Shown here: one piece after another, positions 54,998 through 64,000 of the stretch | Numbering within the stretch: position 1 is the first letter of the stretch | Layout: every line of letters begins with the position of its first letter | DNA from: Liopterus haemorrhoidalis | Lineage: Eukaryota; Arthropoda; Insecta; Coleoptera; Dytiscidae | Direction: 5' to 3' | Length of the DNA stretch: 64,000 bases | Assembly: GCA_963971575.1 (NCBI GenBank) | Contig: OZ020623.1 | Coordinates: 13,890,980-13,954,979, forward strand | The notes under the pieces: model-generated | Told to the model about the DNA's origin: nothing | Database searches by the model: none | Seen by the model: the letters and a program-made list of their open reading frames with translations, nothing else | Program-made: the position numbers and the translations under genes

Positions 54998-56046
54998 ATG
55001 GAATTAAATCGTGAACATTTTCGAGCGAATATTTTTTACAACTTCCGACTTGGATTAATGGCTCAGTTACACGATGCAAGTAACTTGCACCAGTAAGTAC
55101 TTGCACCAGTCACTGGCATCGTGTAGACGTACATGCAGTACTGGTGCCAGTACTGGCACAAGTATCTCATGCAAGTCAAGTGAATAGAAGCCGTTCCTAT
55201 TTACTGGCACAAGTAGCCGTGCAAGTGACTATTAAAAATGACCGCCATGAACAGCTGATTAGTTCTGGCTGATACAAAAACGTTAAATATACTTAAATGG
55301 TTCATAACAAAGTGGTCTGTGGACACCACAAGTATATTTGATTTTATAAATAGTTTTTGGTGGAGATTAATTTTTGTTTACGGGTGTAAAAGACGTATGC
55401 AACATAAAATAAGGTTAAACATCGAAAATTGGCGCGTTATAAAGACTGTTTTACGCATCAAAAATAATTGGAAGCATTTACATTTTGCAGTGTATTTCGG
55501 GTTCTTTGCAAGGTTACTTAAATAATTTACTGGCATACGTGTAAATGACAAAATGACTTGTGCAAGTACTGGCACAAGTACTTGTGCCAGTACTTGCACA
55601 AGTACTTGTGCCAGTACTTGCACAAGTTACTGGCATCGTGTAACCGGGCCATAACACAACAACAGTGCATCGATGAACTTAATTCGACTTTTGGCGATGA
55701 AGCACCATCAAGGACTACTGTTTATCGATGGTTGGTCAACTTCAATCGTGGCCGTAGTTCGCTTAAGGACGAATTTCGTGAAGGTTGTCTAAAATCGGTT
55801 ATTCCGGAAAACATAGATGCTGTGCGTGAACTGATACTGCAAGATCGTCATGTGACTTATCGTGAGATTGAAGTATCCTTGGGCATTAGTGGGACCAGCA
55901 TACATTCACTATTGCATGAACATTTGGCCGTCAAAAAGATTTATTTGCGTTGGATCCCACATAATTTGACAATCGGAGTGGAAAATGCCTCAATTGGAGT
56001 GGAAAAAGTGCTTCGAAAATTGATTCAAACGCATGCAAAAGTGTAA
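54998..56046 (+). pseudogene. mariner transposase, core deleted, MITE-split
   Basis: ATG at 54998 begins MELNREHFRANIFYNFRLGL and is cut by the MITE at 55059. It resumes at 55655 with TQQQCIDELNSTFGDEAPSR and TTVYRWLVNFNRGRSSLKDE. The second HTH (IEVSLGISGTSIHSLLHEHL) and WIPHNLTI follow, joined to GVEKVLRKLI near the C-terminus. The three catalytic aspartates are absent. Confidence 0.86.
55059..55651. mobile_element. PIF/Harbinger MITE, 593 bp
   Basis: TGGCTCAGTTACACGATG at the left pairs with CATCGTGTAACCGGGCCA at the right, flanked by TAA (55056-55058, 55652-55654). The paralogous mariner at 30615 has the uninterrupted site GGATTAACCCAAC at about 30825. Subterminal regions carry many copies of the palindrome-forming words ACTTGTGCCAGTACTTGC and ACTGGCACAAGT. 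Confidence 0.93.
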
Positions 56047-56439
56047 TGATTTTCATGGAAAATATTTTGAAAAACAATAAAGCCACTTTTGTTGATAAAT
56101 AATTGTTTTTGATCTCAAATCCCGAAATATAAAAGGCAACCCTCGTCAATATTGGATTATTTTCCACTAATTCAAACAACCTCGCTTCTTTTTCCATTTT
56201 TAAAAAGTTGACACAATAATAACCAAAAAAATATAAAAAACACTCTTCTGTGATTTGCTACGCGTAGCCTCCACAAACATGAATGTTCAATTTGGTGAAT
56301 TTTTATGTTATGGAGTTGTGTATCTGTGTTATAAACAGGACAACGATACTATGATTCAACTTCATTACGTTATGGAGCCATGCTATGTATATGCTATGCG
56401 TTAGGTTATGAGTCTATTAAAAACCAGGTTTAAAGCTAT

Positions 56440-57395
56440 ATTCACAGGTCTGAAATTAATAGACTATACGCTATGAGTTGTTCACTGTTGATTGTCACTA
56501 ACAAGTTTGTCATATGTTAACTCAAGCGACCGTTCACAGCTCTAAATTTAATATGCGTTGTCAACTATAGACAGTTTTCCAAACTTCGTAGTTAGTGCGC
56601 TGTTTTAATGATACAGGCATATAAACTCACATTAGGTAGCCCATGGGTCTTTTAAGTCTTTCACCCTGAGGATTTGGAAGGACCAGGACGACGACTGTAC
56701 CTACTGCGGCGCAGTCGACACAGCCGAACATACACTGCGGGAGGTGGACTGCAGAAAGAATGCGAGCATACACGATAACAGGAGAAAACCTTACACCCGA
56801 CAACTTGGTCTAGGTTATGCGGCACTGCAGGGAAAACTAGGAAACGGTGTGGCAGATGCTGTCAGCCATTATGAAAAGGAAGGAGACAGACGAGCGAGAA
56901 AGGCAGAATAGGGGAATATGAGGATAGGTTGAGCTAGCCTGTTCCCTCCAAGATGAAAATCACCACAGATAGTTCCTTGGTGGGAAAAAAGAGGCAAGCA
57001 GGGTTTTTAGTCGGTAGGCCAAATGAAGGAGATTCCTACACTACCAGATTGGTGTCTATAAAAGATTTTCCCTAAATAAAAAAAAAGGTATCTCACTTTA
57101 GATAACCTAAAAAATACTGTTGCAAAAATTTCGGAAACGGTGAAACGAAAAAGAACTGCTGTAGTTGCAACTGTAATTTTGTTATTAAAATTTAGTAAGA
57201 AATAACGATCTGACTGATTTACCGGGGGTTCGTAAAAAGTCACATAAATGCTTTTATTCCTTCCTAGTTGGTTTGAAAAAACATAGATGTCACAACATTC
57301 GTTACGCATTATTTTTAATAGCTGTCATTTAACGTTAAAACTGTCTATTAAATTTATCCATAACGCACAGTCAATAATTTTAGAGCAGTGAATTA
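56440..57395 (-). mobile_element. MITE (AGAGCTC family), split by an R1-like LINE
   Basis: 56450-56645 and 57090-57395 match the two parts of the MITE at 39518-40073 in reverse orientation (TATAGACAGTTTTCCAAACT; CCTTCCTAGTTGGTTTG; CATAACGCACAGTCAATAAT). The ends TCACAGGTCTGAAATTAATA and TTATTTTAGAGCAGTGA are inverted. Confidence 0.7.
56651..57086 (+). pseudogene. R1-like LINE, 3' end
   Basis: The frame TLRIWKDQDDDCTYCGAVDT, AEHTLREVDCRKN, ending GDRRARKAE with stop at 56909, has the C-x-x-C-x-x-x-x-TAEH-x-x-x-x-x-x-x-C pattern of the C-terminal zinc finger of R1-clade LINEs. A 3' UTR of about 165 bp and a poly(A) run (about 57078-57086) follow. It is 5'-truncated to about 435 bp and inserted in the MITE. 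Confidence 0.8.
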
Positions 57396-58857
57396 ATTTG
57401 GATCTCACAAAAGAAATTTCTACGAAGATAGCTATATTAAGGAATTATTTCATTTCGATATTGTTAACTCATGCGAGTGCATCCTGTGCGCACTAATGCG
57501 CATGTGCAATGGTGCGAGAATGAATAAATTCGCACCAGTGCGCATGAGCAGCTTTGCGAGAATTTTCATTCCTTTACTGGTTGCGCGGAAATTAACTTTA
57601 TTCTTCATTTTACAATCATGCGCGTGCATGCAGCGAGAGATTGAATAAACTCACGTTTAGTTCCGCTTACACCAAAGAAATTAATAATTCTCTCAAATAT
57701 GTGGGTTTCAGAACAATTTTTTGGAAACAATTTGTTATTTAAATGTAATTTAGTTTATTTTCAAACAAGAAACAGTGTTGATTTACCGCGTGTATTTTAA
57801 GAAGTACTCATTTTATGACACAAATATGCTGCAAAATAATTTTTGGAATAACTTGTTCTTTACATGAAATTTATTTATGTTTCCGTACATAAACCAGTGT
57901 TGATTTGCGGAGTGTATATTAAGAACTACACTTTTTATGACTTAAACATGTTCTAAAGCCCTCCATACACTTTTCCACAATTAAAAGCTGCATTTGTAAT
58001 AATTTTTTTAAGCATAAAATCAGTTCTTTATTATATTTAATTATCCTAAGTTATTTTATACATTATCATATAAAAAATGAAAGTTTTTTTTCATTTAAAT
58101 TTTATCTTTTTTGAGTTTTTGCATCTTTATACAAACTTTGAATCTTGAAACACACTAACTTTTTTAAGAGTACAAATTTAAAAATTCCTATATACGTCCT
58201 TCGTACATTTTTAAAGCTTGGCATTTTTATAACTAACTTTTTTTTCATTCATTTATTATGGATTTGAAAATTGAGCTTTTTACCCATGTTTGGGTTTATC
58301 AAAACTCTAAATGGTTGGGAACCACTGTTTAAAGAAGAAGGGATCAGAGATATAGTTTAGGACTACTATTTTACATCATACTTGGCTAGAAACAAAATTT
58401 GCGAAATTATTTTTTTCTATTCTACGTTTTTGAATGTTCTAAATGTTTTCTAGTTCTAAATTTACCAGGTACTTTTCAACAATGGTGTGCTATTTTGGAA
58501 CTAATAGCCTAATATACAGTGCTAAAATAATAATAAAAATATCCTTCCCGCCTGCAATGAGTTTTGTTCGATTTATACTTAAAGTACAAAGTAAAAATTG
58601 TGACTAAAAGCAAAGATCAACCCTTGTAAAGAGAATGAAAAGTGGGCCAAATATTGGACCTTTAGTCTAGGTTTCATAAGTTATACCCAAGGTACAAAAA
58701 TGTTGGTGCTTATAATCGGTGTCCTTTTATTGAGCTTTAAGGTCTCAATAAAAAAGGATATTGCAATAATTTCTGTCTGCAGATCGAATTAAATTTCATT
58801 GTTCTACAAATTTTTCTCATATTTCATTTGTGAGAGGTGTCCTTACTATCCAGATTT
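57396..58857. other. Intergenic with diverged tandem pair
   Basis: A GC-richer patch with TGCGCAT words lies at 57470-57640. At 57706-57960 two diverged units of about 121 bp share CAGTGTTGATTTACCGCGTG-like sequence and GAAGTACTC..TTTTATGAC. No gene seen. Confidence 0.45.
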
Positions 58858-59095
58858 ACTGTCAATCACATGAGAGGCGGATGCCACCTTAATGAAAATT
58901 TGTCGCTTTAGGGGGTATTTGTGTCGAACACCCTGCAAATCTCACTACCTCTACCTGAGCTAGTGGCCTTATTTGAATGTCAATCATATGAGAGATAAAT
59001 AGTACCTTAAAGAAATTTTACCGTTTTAGGGTGAATCTGTGTGGAACTCTCTGCTAATCTCTTTACCTCGACCTGAGCTAGTGGTTTTGGAACGT
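58858..59095. repeat. Diverged tandem pair, about 118 bp
   Basis: TGTCAATCACATGAGAG at about 58860 recurs as TGTCAATCATATGAGAG at about 58978. The rest, through ACCTGAGCTAGTGG, matches at roughly 75 percent. Confidence 0.7.
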
Positions 59096-59743
59096 GCTCT
59101 CTAGAAACCTGTGAGATATTATGCTTGTCGTGCTTGTCACATTAACAAACCCAAATAATATCATAATAAATAAGTTCTCAACGACTAGGTGGCCTAAATG
59201 GTACAAGAGCAGAGAAAGGGTTTCTAGACTATATATAAAAGCCACAAAGTCAGCGGAATGTTTTGACCAATCCTATTTGTCCTGTTTTAATGGGTACATA
59301 TTTTAAATGTTAAATAATTGTGGCTGAGTCCACCCCTAAGCTGTTTGCATAGTATCTGAAGATTAAAATGCAGTTAAGATTGATATCTAATAATTTATTG
59401 TTTCATTTAATTTAATATTGTATTTACTTTTTTTTTAAATAAAAAATTCTTGCCTTGTTTTGAATTTTGAATCTTTTTGCACACCATTGCTCATAATAAT
59501 TATATATAAATTTTGAAATAAAAATCTACTCAAAATTTTGTACTTTTTTCAGAAATAAATTTAATTTTGCCAATTACGAAAAATTTGGAAATTAATTTTA
59601 AATTAAAAGCTGTAATTTTCAGCCTTAATTTGTGCGTAATATTTTTTTGGCAAAATGAAAAATTTCTACTCTGGTTAACAACTATAAACTGGCTACAATA
59701 AAATAAAATGGTTTCATTTTGAGGGTTTTGCATATAGCATCAC
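59096..59743. other. Intergenic, no gene seen
   Basis: The ORFs at 59121-59306 and 59530-59733 have no convincing family motif. Confidence 0.4.
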
Positions 59744-59826
59744 TCATGTGTCTATCTATTTGTTCGGTAGAAATTGTAGCCAAACGGTTTAACATAATAA
59801 ATTGAAATTTAGCATGCTTGTAGAAC
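59744..59826 (-). repeat. Dispersed repeat fragment
   Basis: GTAGAAATTGTAGCCAAACG and TTGAAATTTAGCATGCTTGT match 25435-25505 and the complement of about 8985-9050. Confidence 0.65.
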
Positions 59827-59839
59827 TAATAATCGATTA

Positions 59840-60230
59840 ATAAACCATTTAATAATTTTATGCGGGAAGAGTGGAACAAACGAATGAACATCCAAATCAG
59901 AACATCAAGCAATGGGACGTATGAAACAAACAATTTCAGAAGTACCAGAGTAAAAAATTCATAGGAAGCTGTAAAAGAAAAGACGATTATAAAGTCTTTT
60001 AAGAAATGCGGTATAAGAAATTGGATAGTATCGAAAATTATGGCTTTTGCAGAGATTGACAAATAGTTCAGACGAAAATAATACGAACAGTGATGTTAAT
60101 GAGACGAGTGATAGTACAGAGAGTGAAGATGAAAAGAATGTTGCTGGTACAAGTTATCGTAATAATAAATATTTTTTTCTAAAAATTGTCTCATAAATTT
60201 GGGGTGCGTATTATGGTCCGAAAAAAATGG
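59840..60230 (+). pseudogene. pogo/Tigger transposase C-terminal relic
   Basis: Plus-frame fragments EEWNKRMNIQIRTSSNGTYE and KEKTIIKSFKKCGIRNWIV. The I-x-K-SFKKCGI-x-N motif is the C-terminal hallmark of pogo/Tigger DDE transposases. It is followed by an acidic Ser/Asp/Glu tail (NSDVNETSDSTESEDEKN). The 3' sequence TTTGGGGTGCGTATTATGG resembles a pogo-type end. N-terminal parts are missing. Confidence 0.65.
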
Positions 60231-60605
60231 TATTGATAATCTGAGCAGGCAGTACTTTGGTTTAGGTGCCAATTAACTTAGTTGCTGATCAGAGTAGAGG
60301 TTCTAATAATGGACGTGTGTAGCGAACAACTGTTGATTAAGTTGACTCACAATGGGAGCGTAAGAGTCAACTGTTGCCAGTTCGTTCAACGAGCAGCAAG
60401 CGAAATACTTCAGGCAACACGTTCAACATTTGTGTTTGCTTAACATGCCCAATGATATATAAAAACGAAATACTTTGTCATTCAGTTCTAAATGTGATAT
60501 TTAAATCAAATTTAAAACGCTATTTTTTTAAATTAAAGATCTATTCAAGAAACGAAATTCTATGGTCCCATAAATAAGCCAAGTATGAGAAAACTATAGT
60601 GAAAT
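60231..60605. other. Intergenic, no gene seen
   Basis: No supported feature. It lies downstream (minus strand) of the exon-like ORF and could hold its 3' UTR; no conclusive polyadenylation signal was chosen. Confidence 0.35.
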
Positions 60606-61078
60606 TTATTCGAAATATCTCTGATCACGATAGTATTTATCACGATAATAATCACCCCCACTTCTCGAAGCTTGCGCATAATCCTGATAGTAATATTCAT
60701 CTTGTTGCCTCTCCCTACTACTTCTTCTAACATTTCTTTCGTCCCTTCTTTCATAATCTTCATATCTATATTCTCTATTACTTTCAGGTGAGAAGAGTGT
60801 TGTTTCGTGTTCTTCTTCTTCAATCGGACGTTCCACAGATAACCTACACTATATGGCGTTAAGTGCCCGCCTTGAAGAACTTCGGTGTGAATAATCTTCT
60901 TCCCTTGGGAGACGATGATCTGTTCTAGGAGGACGTTCACGATAATCTTGTCCTCCTTGTAAGTGAGGTGGGACGTGTTGATGATGTGGGTATAAATCAC
61001 GTTCTGGATAGTCTTCATATTCACGTTCTAAACGTTCCAAACGTGAACGACGTGAATGGGCTGGATGGTAAGATGGAC
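60606..61078 (-). CDS. Candidate host-gene exon, Arg/Glu/Tyr-rich
   Basis: Minus strand, entered by a consensus splice acceptor (TTTAATTTCTAG, AG at 61080-61079), phase leaving two bases of a codon. The frame reads PSYHPAHSRRSRLERLEREY, then HHQHVPPHLQGGQDYRERPP, and reaches an in-frame TAG at 60849-60851 after SRRALNAI. Beyond the TAG the same frame stays open for 80 codons of the same composition (ERPIEEEEHETTLFSPESNR, then REYRYEDYERRDERNVRRSS, ending RDQRYFE and TAA at 60606). It is probably the last exon of a gene whose other exons lie beyond the window's right side. The charged, low-complexity, Tyr-rich tail suggests a cytoplasmic disordered region. The family is not recognised. Confidence 0.55.
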
Positions 61079-61086
61079 CTAGAAAT

Positions 61087-61283
61087 TAAAATAATTGCAT
61101 CATACTGTAAGATATTATACAAAATATCTCAACATGCATGGTTACATAAAACAAAATATTTTTAAGGGTATCGTCTGGTTATCAACAAAACACAGAATTG
61201 TCCCGCGGTACAAAAGAGTAACATATATATCTACCCTTAGATTACCAAGGCAAATTGTGAGTGAATAAATCTGCGTACACTTC
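61087..61283. other. Possible intron sequence
   Basis: Upstream (minus strand) of the acceptor at 61079. It has no coding signal and would be intronic if the exon at 60606-61078 is real. Confidence 0.35.
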
Positions 61284-61890
61284 TATGGTCGGCGCAAAAA
61301 GAAGTTAAGGATAAAGAGTCGGGTCAGGCCTTTTTAAGAACACAATCGTTATGTAAAATTCGTGCAGGCGCGCACTCTAGAGGCGGCTTCAGCTCCCCCC
61401 AAGAACTCAAAAAATACGCGGTTTTAGCTATTTCAAGAAATACATTTTCGAATTTTAGAATTTATCGTATTTAAAGTGACCTTTTTTATGATCGGCGAAA
61501 GAAGAAGTTAAAGATAAAGAATCGGGTTGGGCCATGTCGGTGACACATTTGTTATGTAGAATACGTCCAGACACGCACTCAGGATGGGGCTAACGGGCTT
61601 GAGCTCCCCCCCAAGAACTCGAAAAATACGAATTCTAGAGTTTATCGTATTAAGAAAGTAATGACATTTTTTATGATCGGCGAGAGAAGAAGTTAAAGAT
61701 AAAGATTCGGGTCGGGCCATGGCGGGGACACATTTGTTATGTAGAAAACGTCCAGGCGCGCGCTCAGGAAGGAGCTTACGGGCTTGATCACTCCTCCAAA
61801 AACTCGGTACGCGGTTTTAGTGTTTTCAAGGAATACATTTTCGAATTCAAGATTTTATTATATTTAGAAAGTGATCTTTTTTTGGTCCTC
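61284..61890. repeat. Diverged tandem repeat, about 183-205 bp, 3 units
   Basis: ATGGTCGGCGCAAAAAGAAG at 61284 recurs as ATGATCGGCGAAAGAAGAAG (61489) and ATGATCGGCGAGAGAAGAAG (61672). Each is followed by a TAAAGATAAAGA word, GTTATGTAGAA, CGCGCACTC and a CCCCCAAGAACTC block. GC-richer than the surroundings. Confidence 0.85.
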
Positions 61891-62969
61891 AGTCGTATTT
61901 TGGAAGAGATGACCTTTTCTTGTTTAGGTCAACACTTGCATTTTAAAAAATAATGTTATTTTGATCACATATTGCCGAGTAATTTCTCGATCCGTACCAT
62001 TATAAAAAAAAAAAATACTTCTGGGCCCCGTTCAAGTAAAATTCCTGGGTGTACGTCTTAATATTTCAGTGTTGCTTTGTGACATTATCGTTTGTGTGGA
62101 GAAATGAAAAAATGGTTAAAAAGAAATTGACTTATTTCGAAAAATTTAATTTATTTTTTACATAAGCCTCGCCGTTTCCGCTGTACTAGCTCTGACGTTG
62201 ACACTACGTACCGAAAATTTACAAAGCTTTCTCCAACGCCGTCACTAGACTCCACTAAATGGCTCCTTATAGAGTCTGGCTTTTAGTTAATTTGCTTTCA
62301 ACAATGAATCTTATATAGTTTTATATATTTTCTTCGAAAATCTTGCGACATTTCGAAGTTCGTTGAAGAAGCTGTTTCTGTGCGGCGCATGGTGCGGCCA
62401 AATGGATATTTTTCTTAAATCTGTAAATATCTTCTGCACTTTTTGAAAAATAACTGAATGGGCCATTGTATCGTTTCATCAGCTATTTCGTTATACCGAA
62501 AATTGGTCAATAGATCATGCATTAAGCGAGGTATTACTCTATTTTAAAACATGAATAATAAGTGTACGGCGACTTTTTCTAAATGTATATTCATTTATTT
62601 AAGAGTAATTAAAATATAGTGAATGGAGTAATGTTTTGTCAAACTACAGACGATCCCCTTTCTACATCAATCCACTTTGAGCATTTTTCTGTATTTTGAA
62701 ATATGTCTTCATCTACCATGCGTCGGCAAATCTAATCCTAAGACACACATTTTTCACAAAACACAAAAAGACTGCAGGGTATAGACAATGCATCTTTTCT
62801 TGTAACAAGATATTTGTAACAAGATAATGCAAGCAATGGCAATGTGCACTGAATGATCAAGTAAATAATAAATAATAGGATCTCAACGCCTAGATAGGCG
62901 TACAGCGGACAGAGAGGGTAAGTTCTCGGTCTCCATTGATTGTAAAAGCGGCCCTAATTATAGTACAGG
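61891..62969. other. Intergenic, no gene seen
   Basis: No supported ORF or terminal repeat. Confidence 0.4.
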
Positions 62970-63600
62970 AAATGAAGCTCAAAAAATGACAAAACCTCGC
63001 AGTTTTTTCGTCCAGCATCGATTTGAATAAAAATTTGGAATTAGGCTCATTTCACCCTCTAGTTCATTTTCTACATTGTGCCGTTGTACGCTTTTTGTTT
63101 TTTAAGGGTGAAAACTACCCCTAATTGTAAAAAATTATAAAATAACATTTTAAACCTTAATATGGGTAAAATTTGGTTTGGATTAACTAAATATGGATCG
63201 TTTTATGCTTTGTAATACAATTTCATAATGTTTCAACCCTTAAAAATCAACCCTTGTTGGAGCTTAATGTAAAAAAAAAGTATTTATCTTAAACAATGAT
63301 TTCATCTTACATCGATTTGCACCAAAATTTGAAATTAGGTTCGTCTCACCGTCTACTTCAAATTTTATATCATGCTCATGGGCACTGTTTATTTTTTAAG
63401 GGTGAAAACTACCCCTAATTGTCAAAAATTATAAAATAACGTTGTAAACCTTAAGATGGGTAAAATTTGGTTTGGATTAGTTGAATAATGATTGTTTCAT
63501 GCTTTGGAATACAATTTCTAATGTTTCAACCCTTAAAAACCCACGCTTGTTAGAGCTTGATATAAAAAAAAAAAATTTTTTACCGTGCTATTCGAATATT
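62970..63600. repeat. 295-bp tandem duplication
   Basis: TTAAGGGTGAAAACTACCCC occurs at 63102 and 63397. The surrounding units (ATTTGGAATTAGGCTCATTT; GGGTAAAATTTGGTTTGGAT; ATGTTTCAACCCTTAAAAA) match at about 80 percent. Each unit contains an AAGGGT...ACCCCT inverted motif. Confidence 0.85.
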
Positions 63601-64000
63601 TCGAAAAAAATTTTATTGGTTTTTTAAACATAGCTCCTTCATTTTTAGTAATAGAAAGTTTTTTCAAAAACGATTTTGTAGGGCTTTTCAAGAATTATAA
63701 GACTATGTAAATTAAATTCCTTAAGATCCCTTGGTTTTTAAATGGGGTGAGTTTGAAGGGCTCGAATAAGGTGGTGTTCGCTTGTAAATAGAGGTTTTAA
63801 ACGGCTATATCTCGCCAAATATTCACTGTACAGAAAATATATGTACAGAGAAATTTAAGTCACTAAAAAAGCTACAATTTAGTGCTCTATCATTTTTTTC
63901 GTATCTCCAGTAATTTCGGAGATATTTTGAAGATAAAAGGGTGAAAAATACGAAATCGCAAAAAATCGTTTTTTCTTTAAACTCCAATTTTTCTAAAATT
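63601..64000. other. Window end, no gene seen
   Basis: AT-rich sequence continuing the style of the preceding repeat (GGCTATATCTCGCCAAAT near 63800), but with no unit boundary visible. Truncated by the window. Confidence 0.35.

Larger units (their letters stand above)
54819..56145 (+). mobile_element. Internally deleted mariner with nested MITE
   Basis: The left end CGAAGGTTGCCTCTTATGTA and the right end (TATAAAAGGCAACCCTCG, to 56145) are about 28-bp inverted repeats. TA precedes the left end (54817-54818); the right flank is TC. The transposase lacks its core and shares the exact deletion junction of the copy at 30615-31324. Minus the 593-bp MITE it is about 730 bp. Confidence 0.88.
54662..56429. 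mobile_element. TIR element hosting a mariner and a Harbinger MITE
   Basis: The left end GCCTGGTTTATAATAG and the right end CTATTAAAAACCAGGT are inverted repeats. TTAA flanks both (54658-54661, 56430-56433), which could also be read as TAA. Without the nested mariner (1327 bp) the element would be about 440 bp. No coding sequence of its own is seen; the superfamily is uncertain. Confidence 0.75.

Noticed and set aside
59121..59306. hAT transposase fragment (TTRW word)
   Set aside because: Only a four-residue resemblance; neighbouring residues do not fit the family.
60560..61024. 154-residue minus-strand ORF overlapping the exon-like ORF
   Set aside because: Shadow in another frame; the frame reading the Arg/Glu/Tyr-rich sequence has the splice acceptor and protein-like composition.

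Overview
This window looks like gene-poor, AT-rich animal chromatin, almost certainly from an insect or a close arthropod. The order cannot be told from the sequence. The evidence is the repeat content: Tc1/mariner transposons of several lineages, PIF/Harbinger and hAT elements, jockey-, R1- and RTE-like LINEs, tRNA-headed SINEs, and many MITEs with TA, TAA/TTA or 8-bp target duplications. There are no bacterial operons, no rRNA and no convincing stand-alone tRNA gene. Nearly every long ORF is transposon-derived or is an artefact of a tandem repeat. The one segment that looks like host coding sequence is an exon-like ORF on the minus strand at 60606-61078.

Layout. 1-3.9 kb: minisatellites, a SINE and a 2.1-kb satellite with a 141-bp unit. 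4.0-5.4 kb: a structurally complete DD41D mariner-type transposon with an uninterrupted transposase ORF. 5.4-7.2 kb: two mariner relics. 7.87-11.6 kb: a Harbinger element that contains a hAT element, which in turn contains two MITEs. 11.6-22 kb: two inverted paralogous copies (A and B) of a TA-inserting element, each carrying a 372-bp MITE that the other lacks; between them lie a 1.77-kb TIR element with an internal triplication and a jockey-like LINE. 22-30.6 kb: mariner relic, jockey-like LINE with a SINE inside it, microsatellites, a 460-bp duplicated repeat. 30.6-38 kb: an internally deleted mariner, a second and broken DD41D copy, an RTE-like LINE 3' end split by a hAT MITE, and a mariner pseudogene whose catalytic-core segment has been amplified about 16 times into a 149-bp minisatellite. 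38-44.4 kb: MITEs, a fold-back element, hAT and minisatellites. 44.5-54 kb: hAT with a Harbinger inside, a Tigger-like relic, HARBI1-like pseudogenes. 54.6-57.4 kb: three-level nested transposons and a MITE split by an R1-like LINE. 57.4-64 kb: degenerate tandem repeats, a pogo/Tigger relic and the exon-like ORF.

These elements do not form a pathway; their relations are stratigraphic. Exact target-site duplications, empty-site paralogues and shared deletion junctions allow a relative order of insertion to be read. The two most unusual objects are the minisatellite made from a transposase gene (35199-37536) and the reciprocal empty/filled MITE sites in elements A and B. All assignments rest on motifs and terminal repeats read by eye; no database search was run.
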